Source: Multifurca ochricompacta
Lineage: Eukaryota > Basidiomycota > Agaricomycetes > Russulales > Russulaceae
Assembly (NCBI GenBank): GCA_022496185.1
Contig: WTXG01000046.1
Coordinates: forward strand, 124,001-188,000
Direction: 5' to 3'
DNA: 64,000 nt
The notes under the pieces were generated by a model. It had not been told where the DNA came from. It did not search any database and saw only the letters and a program-made list of their open reading frames with translations. A program made the position numbers and the translations under genes. Position 1 is the first letter of the stretch, and every line of letters starts with the position of its first letter. Positions 55,401 through 64,000 of this stretch are shown here, piece after piece.

Positions 55401-55693
55401 CATCTTCTTTTGCCAGTCATCGCTTTAGTCGATAGATACATTGATTCGATACGATACGTAGAGAACGTGGATGTGAATTTATAACCTGTGGATAAGATTA
55501 GTTAATACTGTCCACATGTGAATAGTCCCAAGAATTCATCCTGTTCGAGAAACATCCCCGTCTGTTGCTTCATCGCTCCCCACTCGACTCTGCTTTCTCT
55601 ATACCAGACCAGGTGATCAACTTCAATTGACACAGACACTACAAAAAAATCTATAACAAATCTAGAAAGAGGCAGTCCCGATCCCAACTCGTT

Positions 55694-58127
55694 ATTATTT
55701 CAGTAAACTAGAAACTGGTTTCTGCGATGATTTACTGTATAGTGTCTTACTCGTCCCTTTGCTCCGCGATGAAACTACATCACTTGACGGCTGTATTGAA
55801 CTGGGTGGCAACATCCACCTACGAATCTGATCTGAATTCTTCTCCTCAGAGCTGATATCTTCCGCCTTCCGCTTCCGCCGATCCCTGCTCTTCGATGCAT
55901 CGTGACCCATATCCGTCTTATCCAGGCTGCCGTCGTCTTCGATGTCCCATTTAGATCTGAGGTACTTGTTCATGATGGACAATACAAATTCAGAAGAACG
56001 AAGCCTCTTCGAGCGTTTCTGACTCGTTCGTCGTCATTCCGCTTTTTTTCGGTTGTCAATCGATTTCTTCGGTATATCGTGTTGTGGTCAATATAGGTAA
56101 AGTCATGGAAAAGGAACGAATTCTTCAATCATTTCCATACAGGGGTGTTGATGAGCCCTTCGGCAGTTGTGAGGAGATATTGAATGGTCAAGAGGAAGGT
56201 TAACGCAAGGCAGACAATTTGCCATTACCACCTGTGACGAGATGGTCTTGACTTGATTGGTGTACTCATCGAATACCAGTTGCATGTGCTTTGTACATCC
56301 CTTCCTGAGCCCTGCACTTGCTATTCATATAGAAGTACCCAAAAGAATGACTCCAGGTCATCTGAGACTTCATGAGCCGTATATCGAGGTTCCCTTAAAC
56401 GTGAAATAGAAATGAATTGCCATGTGCCCTGCACAAAATTCAAATTAGCACATAATCCATGAGAAATCTTCACAGATAACATACCGTGCGTGAATGCTGC
56501 CTTGGCCCTTCCTCGACGCCCTTATGCACTTGCTTCGACAAGTCCCAATCAATTAACATTCCAGTGCCCTCCTCTGTGATCAGGATGTTTCCTGCGCTCA
56601 CATCCCGATGTAGAATCTGAGCCCTCTCATACGCTGCAGAGTGAGCTGTCGTGACCCATCACCATACATTCCATGAGTAACAAACAATATTCCTTACCAA
56701 CGATCGCATCCCGAATAACTTCGCACAACTGTCTTGTTGATTTGAATGTGCTAAGAGGCTTTCCAAGGGTCTCCAACACCAGTCGATAATGAACATATGG
56801 ATCACGTGTGGCTGCCAGGACACCACTCATGTTCGCCATTGGGAATTCTCAGATAGTCCTGTGTCCTTGTCCTTTGTGTGGCAAACGAGGGGTGGCGGTG
56901 CACTCAGGTGACAGAGGAACGTCACCAGCTGCACCCAATTTTGATATGTTGGGTACCTGTGCGTCGTGCAGCTTGTGATATATATCACCTTCCTTTTCAA
57001 TTCCAGGAAGGTCAGTCCTCCAAAAATCTTTGAGGTATACCAAGTTTGTACTTGTGACGTCGTACGCGATATAACCGAATGTAGAGCGACCAAATAGACC
57101 TCCTGTATCCCACACCGCGCTTGGTGTAATGTAAACTCCGAGATCTTCATTGGCGCTTCGATCGTCGTGAATGAGGAACCTCTGAAGATCGGCCTTCTTG
57201 GTGTTCTCCAAACCAGGGTATCTCTTCAGTTTAGGAAGTGCTACCTCTGCTTCGTCGTCTGTCACAGAAGCAACAGTGGTGTCATGGCCACGCTCGATGT
57301 CAGAGAGGAAATTGAATCTCCAAATGAATTCGAGGAGGGTGTCGGGTTCGGTAAGCCACTTGAATGATTCTGTGTATATGACACCGCTGCGATCCCATCG
57401 AAGGAGGCGACCCTTTTCACCGAAAAGAAATATCGAAAATGAAAACACACGGAATTGAGATTGGTGATGTGCTGAAGCATAGGCGGTCATCTGGCCGCAC
57501 GCTCGGTAAGCGCTATCCGAGAATCGTATGTGACTCTTCGCTTCATCTCCCCTCTTCTTCATCACCTTCATGTCACGGAATATGTCAGCCTTATTCTTAT
57601 TCTCGATCCACATTTCCATCGTTTTCCAATTCAGTGGCTTTCCCTCATCAGAGCGACGAGGATTACTTGAATAAACGGATATACTAGGTTTCGACCGATA
57701 AGGCCCATCCTGGGACGTAGTGGTGTTGTTAAATTTAAGCTTGGGACAAAGACCAGCTGTCTTAATTGCCTGAATCTATATTGGGTGTAAGTATATAATC
57801 ATCCATGCATCAGATGGAAGAGAAACTTGCAAATGTGTCCTCATGCTGTGAGGCGGTTGATTCGTCAAACAAGATTCCACCTGTTGGCCGTGTTTCGCGT
57901 GCCTCAGGAACGAATTCCTTCAAAAACTCCTTTACTGGCATAGGCCCGACGAATTTCTCGGAAGCGTCGAAGGTCATTTCTTGATAGCGTTTCGGGGCCG
58001 TTGGCTGAAGTGTAGAGCTGTGGGCTTCACTTCCTTGAAGATCTCTCTTTAATTGTGTTGTTTTAGAAAGTGTTTTCGCTGAGTGAGGGTCTTTGGAGTT
58101 AGGTGGATTGCTGCGTTTAAGAGGCAT
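55694..58127 (-). pseudogene. FunK1-type protein kinase, copy 5 (chimeric, frameshifted)
   Basis: The 5' part (58127 to about 57000) is almost identical to the intact copy 3; one visible coding change is EDTF for EDAF. A 1-nt loss near 56890 breaks the frame before the catalytic exon. Between about 56010 and 56290 the sequence switches to the copy 1 type (the stretch encoding DDERV..., and CATTTCCATACAGGGG) and carries many small deletions. The last ~300 bp return to the copy 3 type. The GC-AG intron is retained. A patchwork pseudogene. Confidence 0.85.
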
Positions 58128-59968
58128 GTTGTGAGACAAAGTGAGTGTGGGGAGGGTTGAATGCAGGGAACACTTACAGGTGGCACTAAATAGGTGAGCC
58201 TAGACAGTCGGACGCAATCAGATGGAGTATTAGGGTTTCTGGAGCGGTGTTGAGATTATCGATAATGAGTCAACAGGGTCTGAGCGGAGCGCAACGACTG
58301 GGAAGAGCGTGTCGCAAAAAGTTGAAGTTGAACCTTAAAGGTTGTAAATGGACGCGTTTGGTCACGTGTGGGCGTGACTTGACTGGAGCTCTCGAGGATT
58401 CCAAGTCTCTACCTGTATCTCTCTGTATTACAATTCAATGGGCATTACAGTCACAGTGTCAGTAGGTCAAGCTGAGGATTGTGTAGGTTTCACCTAAGAT
58501 CAACTCCTTCTGTCAAGCATGTGTAGGTCTGCTGGGCCAAAATTACCCATCTTGGCAAGCAGCATAATAGGGAGGAGAATTCACTGACACACTGACACAC
58601 TGACACCGACACGTGTGCAAGGAAGGGATGATGGCTGGGTTTCAATGCGCTGTTTTTTTGTTGTTGCTCAACATTACTTCTATGGCACTCTACAAACTCT
58701 CGATTTATATTGGCACCCCCAACCCCCATCTATATACGAGGTGGCCCACGATTTTAGATCCGCTTCTTCCACTCATTCGGAATCATAGTGGAAAATTAAC
58801 TGTGCAATCACTTGCTCTCGTCTCATTTGCGCCACCTGATATGGTGGGGCTCTGCTTGCCATACCTTTTAAAAGAATTTCCAGTTGTAGGTAGTACACAG
58901 TATGACGCAGCTAGCAGTTAAAGAAAAGGTCAAGCAGTAAAATATAAGATGAAGCCTTGGCGCTGCAGGACTTCCCACATAAATCCAGGGCAGTAGTTAA
59001 ACCCCACACCTTAGAACAAGACCGAGCACAAAGGCATCCCAGCTTCGGCTGCCACTTATTTTAGTGTTTCTCTTGAGCAATAAAGACTATTCCAGGAATC
59101 CGAGTAGGCGGAAGTGCAAAACGGAAGTTAGTGTGGACTAAAGGGAGGAGACGTTCGACCAGATGCGCCACCCAACTCGAGCGAGCAGCTCAGCAGCGGA
59201 GGTTCATCATGGGTCAAATGATCCACCGTAACGAATGTATTTTTACACCGTAGAAATACTGGGTCGGGGTGGCACTTCTTGGGACTTGCCATACGTTTTG
59301 TGATCCCTGAGACGAGTGTGAGTTTAGATGCCCAAGAAAATGAAGACTGGAGTATACTCAAAAAAGTATCGAGAGCGGGCGTCTCGCGACATCGTGGTGT
59401 TGTCGCTCAGAATGACGTTAACATTAACACATGAAACGACCCAGAGAAGCAAGGAACCCCATGATGACGGGGCTCAATAAGACAGGAAATTCGACGTTGA
59501 AAGGTTATTACCGCCGCGCGATGGGTACTTAACTACCCAGGATAAGGGGTGAACCCCATAGCAACCGGATCCGTTATCCCGCTCCCGCATTACCGGTACA
59601 CTCCTTACAACATGCACGCAACACATCTTTAATTCTTTTTTACTTTGGCCCTTTGGCCTTCTTGTACTCTCACATCAATAACCACTCCAATTGAAGTCAC
59701 TCGTTTCCTATCTAAATAAGTAGCTCATTTAACTGAATAGAGCATACTCTCCCCAAGACACACATTCCCGTCTTGTGCGATCATTAATGTGTTGAAACCT
59801 AGCTTTGCCGTGGGACATGGGAAGTGAAAGGTGATCATGCTCAATTTTACGCTTGTACACTGGTAATTAATGAAAGAAATAACTGAAAGTTTCCATAGGA
59901 CCTAATTACTAGTAAACCCATAAACCCATCATAGAACAACGGGTTATAAAACAAAGAAGAAAAATCCA
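58128..59968. other. Block C spacer between kinase and subtilase
   Basis: Inverted equivalent of 23139-25073. Contains the antisense FunK1 scrap (plus strand here, 59110-59235) and no gene. Confidence 0.5.
59110..59235 (+). pseudogene. Scrap of FunK1 3' end, block C
   Basis: Inverted counterpart of 23935-24110, with the same GGCGGAAGTG...GACCAGATGCGCCACCCAAC order. Confidence 0.45.
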
Positions 59969-61447
59969 TCAGAAGAAGTTAGTATAATTGTTGAACACCA
60001 ACAAGTTCGGTGTGTTCAAATCGACTTCCGAAAGCAAGTCCCGGCTCGAGAGCTTAATCACCGCCGCTTTCAGGTCAGAAGGGGTGAGCAATTTGAAAGG
60101 ATGGGCCAACTTCGAGGGAGGAACGAAGCCCGACGCCCATTGTGCAGTGGTGGGAACGATTGACGAAGCGAGGGGGTTGAACTTCGTGGACGGAAGGGTG
60201 GAAAGGTGATATGCCAGAAGACCAGCAACATGAGGTGACGCCATAGATGTGCCGGAAATGATATTCTCCGCAGAATCAGATCCAATCCAAGTAGACATGA
60301 TATCCTGACCGGGGGCAAACACATCAACACAAGGACCATGGTTAGAGAACCAGGCACGCTCGTCACTAAGCGTGGACGCCGCAACCGTGATCGCCTTCAC
60401 AGCGGCAGCGGGAGAGTAAGAGCACGCGTCGTCGTCATTGTTACCCGCCGCGACAGCGAAATGGAGGCCAGTATCGACTGCACCATTGACTGCCTGATCC
60501 AGAGCACGAGATCGTCCACCACCCAATGACATATTCGCCACAGATCCCTTGTGTTTCGTCGTCCCAGTCGCCTTGATCTCTTCCTCCGCCTCCTTCGCCT
60601 TCAGTGCCGCAGATTCAGCAGCGAAAATAACACCCGAGATCACATCAGAATTACTCCCAGTCCCATCCGATCCAAGCACCTTGACCGCAATTACATTCGC
60701 AGATTTTGCGACACCGTATTTGCGCGACGCAATCGTCCCAGCGCAGTGAGTACCGTGACCATTGACATCTTCATCAAAGTCATTCACAGGGATAGTCTTG
60801 CCCCATGACGCACGTCCTTCGAAATCCATGTGATGGATGTTGATACCGGTATCAATGATGTAAACATCGACGCCTTCGCCGCCACTTGGTTGGTGCTCGT
60901 ACTTGGTGAAAGTACCATGTGTAAGCTTGGGACGGTGACTGATACGTGCAAGACCCTGATAATGAAATTACAATGAGTCAGATATATAATCCCAAATATG
61001 TAAGGTAGTTATGGCACTCACCCAAGGTGCAGGTTCCTGGATATGTTGGGTGCTGATTATCTGGTCGCGCTCAACATAGTCGACTTCAGGCATCCCACGA
61101 ATCCTCTCGATGACATTCTCGGTGAACTTTCCAGCATAACCCTTGATATGACTGTCAAACACGTGACGGAGGCCATTATCGCGTTCTAAGAGAGGGTCCT
61201 CGGAGTGTGCTGACTGGAGGAAGTTGAGGTGATTGCCCATGGCGACAGGCGACAGACCCTTCTTGAACATGACGATGTATGAATTATTGACGAGACCGTA
61301 AGGAGCTTCATGAGCTGCTGTAAGAAGGGGGGCAAGGCCAAAAGGAGAGTCTTTGCGTGCATCATAGTGATAGCCGGTAGAAAGTAGAGTAGCCCATGTA
61401 GAAGCGGCCAAGGAGAGGGAGAGGGAGAGGAGTGAAATGGAGAGCAT
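59969..61447 (-). CDS. Cerevisin/proteinase K-like subtilase, block C (intact)
   Basis: Exons 61447-61022 and 60955-59969 have exactly the lengths of the block B gene and give 470 residues with no stop. Signal peptide, I9 propeptide, and the Asp (IIDTGIN), His (GHGTHCAG), Asn (AAGNN) and Ser (SGTSMASPHVAG) sites are all present. The C-terminus (STKFNPLASSIVP...NYTNFF) is of the block A type, so this is the functional counterpart of the dead A copy. The substrate-binding core is nearly the same as in block B. TATAAA lies about 40 bp upstream (61486-61491, minus strand). Likely secreted or vacuolar. Confidence 0.92.
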
Positions 61448-63640
61448 GCTAGGCGGTGTGGTTATGATGATTGGAGGCAGGCCGACTTTATATGTGGAGT
61501 CCTCAGCTTAAGTTGTTCTATTGCCCAAGGTATTCCCGCAGACCGAGATAGAGCAGGAACCAGTTGATGGAGTCTGCCCTGGCAGGGCACTCGCGAAACC
61601 TGTCTGATAATTGATTTCAAAGTAACTTAGATGGGGACTTGTTTCTGTTTTGGACCGTGTATTCAATTTCCGTGACAAGGCCGAGTTTGAGAGACAGCGG
61701 GTGATTAACGATTTTCATAAAGACAGGTAAGGAAAGAGGAGTACAAAGATAATCAGTTACCCGATAATTGATCCTTATTACAACCTGTTTACGGGTCTGG
61801 ATATACCATGGTGGAGGCACAGGCACAGCGGGGTTAAGACTCGTGGTGATTCAGGTCGGTGGCGGTGCCTCACGTGTTCCGAAGTGGGCTTACCTAACAC
61901 GAACAAGCTGTCTTCACCGGGAACACCAGCGAGATTGTCGAAGTTGCGTGAACCAAGAATGGCGAACATGACCGCGTGAAGAGGACGAACCCTTATTGAC
62001 TCGAAGGAGCTTGACTTGTGATAATCGTTTGGTGGGTCAGTCAAACATTTCCCTACCTGTCAAACTGTAAGCGAGGTGCAATTTGAACTAGTGTTCGCTA
62101 CGGGTAGGCGCAACCCGCCGGGTATGTGGTCAGGGTACATGCGGGTACGGGTTGGGGTCAAGTCTTCATACCCCTCATGTGACCCCTACCCGCAGACACC
62201 CAACCCTTACCCGCCAGAGCGGGTAAGCTGAAATTGGAAGGGCAGCAATGAGGGTGGCAACGCATGTGGCATTGCACCAGCCACAGAAAAACTATACAGT
62301 ACATGTATTGTAGATACTGTATACAGACCCAGTGGTCCCATTGCATACAACTTAGGCTCTTCTATGTTTGGGAGCTTGGATGAAGGCAGGTTATGTAGAG
62401 ACTGCTGATTTAAGTATGCAGCATCTCAACCTGATACCAAAAACAATGAAGAATGGCCAGATGATGAATGGATTATAACTTAAGTAGTACAATGTTATTC
62501 TAGGCTATCAGACTTGAAATATAAATATCTACCCTTACCCACAGGTATACGACCCGTGGTGTACCCGTACCCGTAGTATGGCAAACCCGTACCCTTGGTG
62601 TAAGGGTCCGGGTACATACGGGTACGGGTACGGGTCCATGTGTTTTTACCCGCGGGTTACCCGTGGCGAACACTAATTTGAACGGGTGAGTTCTTTAGAC
62701 CACTCGCCTCCGCTGTTAGTCCGTCAACATAATTAATTATAACAGTTACGTGCACCCCCGGCGAAACACACTGGGTCACCGGTACTGTTTAGGTTCCCAC
62801 ACGGTCTACCTCAGATTCTATACAGCTAGCTTCAATCCTCAAGCTATCGCCAGGTAGGCCAAGGACATTCAAGAACGCATCACGCAGGGAATCTCCTGTC
62901 CACTCTCCCCTATAGCTCGCATTTAATCTGGCAGTAGCTACACGATTTTGCAGTGCAATAGGCCATGAAACTTGGAGTTCCAGGGCAATACAATTGCAGG
63001 TTCCGAAAATCTTGCTCTCGAATCCTCACAGAACAGTGCAACGTTCGCCAAATTCCAGATGAGGGCACAGGTCGATCTGGGCGAGATTAACCCGGATTGG
63101 AGAGGGCGGGATGGTTAAAACTTCAACTCAACTCCGTTTTGGCTTTCTCGACACCACGTGTGCCCTGAGGTCCAGAACCTCTTTTTGTAGTGTCCGTTTT
63201 CCTCAATGTTGAATTGCCTCTGGAAAAACCTACTCCCCAGGTTTCTTTATCTTAGTGTTGCTTGCTATCGGGAGATTGAAAATTGAATATGCTATACGCC
63301 TGTTTCGGCTTGCATGGAAGAGAGCAATTCGCAATCCAGGACGAGAGAGCGGAAGGAAGCGGTCCGATATCATGTGACTTCCCGTACAAGTGACTTTGAC
63401 ACCTTGCGACCACTGATGCATGCTTCACCACTTAGGTTTGCAGAAGACTCTACATACCATCATCAGTACACATGACCTTTGTGCTTTATCTGCATATTAT
63501 GATGATGAAGGAGAAAATTATCCACAACGGTCATTCTAGCTCAAACGGGGGAACCAACTTCACTTTCCCTGTCTAGCGTTATTCTCGTGTGACTGGCGAA
63601 ATGCGACCCGTTAGCGATGAAGGCTATTAATCCTTCTACC
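61448..63640. other. Block C non-coding stretch
   Basis: Inverted counterpart of 20051-21660, interrupted by the MITE at 62089-62675. 62800-63000 has small rearrangements relative to A and B. No gene recognised. Confidence 0.45.
62089..62675. mobile_element. hAT-type MITE, 587 bp
   Basis: Terminal inverted repeats TAGTGTTCGCTACGGGTA / reverse of CCGTGGCGAACACTA with one mismatch in about 17 bp, flanked by an 8-bp direct repeat ATTTGAAC (62081-62088 and 62676-62683). Blocks A and B carry a single uninterrupted site there (B: TTCAAATTGCACCTCGC). The 8-bp duplication and TAGTG ends fit the hAT superfamily. Internally it has CCCGTACCCG-rich stretches and no transposase. Confidence 0.9.
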
Positions 63641-64000
63641 TATCAGCTCAAGTCTGGAGTTGATGCGCACTTTCACTAACTTCACTATGTAGCGAACCAT
63701 TTCAGCTCGTGCTCTTTCGGCGATTATTTCAAAGTCAAAGTCAAATTTTAATTCACTGAGGAGCAATTATTTTCTGGATGAGGGCAGTTCGGAGGTGTCT
63801 CGGTGCGTGCCAACGTCTCAAGCATGTAAGGCGGCTTTGACGAAATCTGGCGGAAAGATTGAACGGCCAATAAGCCTTTTTCAAGAGGGTTTGGGACCAT
63901 CCACAGCTCCTCCCGCCTCAGATCAACACCGCGCCTGTCTCTAAGGTGATTGATGTGGCTAATGGGACAGGCACTTTGGCGCATGAATTTGCCTTCTTGC
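63640..64000 (+). pseudogene. SAM-dependent methyltransferase relic, block C (runs off window)
   Basis: Plus-strand equivalent of the relics at 19506-20050 and 27983-28530: YFLDEG..SEVSR near 63770 and the start of KVIDVANGTGT near 63940, in different frames. Cut by the window end. Confidence 0.55.

Larger units (their letters stand above)
55690..64000. repeat. Block C: inverted copy of the A/B junction region
   Basis: Read in reverse complement this block runs methyltransferase relic, subtilase, tail, FunK1, matching 19.5-27.5 kb (block A second half plus block B kinase). 58127-58920 and 24280-25073 appear nearly identical. The block continues past the window end. Confidence 0.9.

Noticed and set aside
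1..64000. CRISPR arrays, operons, ribosome-binding sites, integron or phage features
   Set aside because: The gene structures are eukaryotic with spliceosomal introns. No regularly spaced short repeats were seen.

Overview
This window looks like nuclear DNA of a filamentous basidiomycete, probably an agaricomycete. The genes carry many short introns of about 40-66 nt with GT(R)NGT donors and CTAAC-like branch sites. The gene families are typical of that group: FunK1-type fungal kinases in several copies, proteinase K/cerevisin-like subtilases, a fungal TauD-type dioxygenase, and Ty1/copia and Ty3/gypsy elements, the latter with a chromodomain. All calls come from reading the sequence; no database search was possible.

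Layout. 1-1946 (-): 5' part of the mitochondrial chaperonin HSP60, cut by the window edge. 3489-5900 (-): decayed FunK1 kinase (copy 1). 6510-10077: two convergent copies of a TauD/TfdA-like 2-oxoglutarate dioxygenase forming a large inverted repeat; the left copy has frameshifts, the right one is intact. 10501-11170 (-): small single-pass membrane protein. 13615-14954 (+): farnesyl diphosphate synthase (ERG20 type). HSP60 and ERG20 are the ordinary housekeeping genes here.

16-32.6 kb: tandem pair of ~8.4-kb blocks, each made of FunK1 kinase, methyltransferase relic and subtilase, plus an antisense scrap of a FunK1 3' end. In block A the kinase is frameshifted and the subtilase has two nonsense codons. 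In block B both genes are intact (765-aa kinase, 470-aa subtilase). A third, inverted copy (block C, 55.7-64 kb, running off the window) spans the A/B junction. Its subtilase is intact, its kinase is a chimeric pseudogene, and it carries a hAT-type MITE whose empty site survives in A and B.

32.6-55.6 kb lies between the inverted arms and is mostly mobile DNA: a LINE 3' fragment; a young copia element with identical-length 504-bp LTRs and an in-frame TGACTAG between gag and pol; directly abutting it, a gypsy element with a truncated 5' LTR and catalytic Asp-to-Asn changes; a dispersed repeat family (called R here); a fourth FunK1 relic; and a dioxygenase fragment. Inside this interval is a spliced six-exon gene (48499-50030, -) for an unrecognised 428-aa protein with features of a PD-(D/E)XK nuclease fold.

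The most notable points are the possible stop-codon readthrough in copia, CpG/TCG-restricted mutation in the LTR elements, a GC-AG intron seen across the FunK1 paralogs, and the segmental duplication history that leaves one intact kinase, two intact proteases and many relics.
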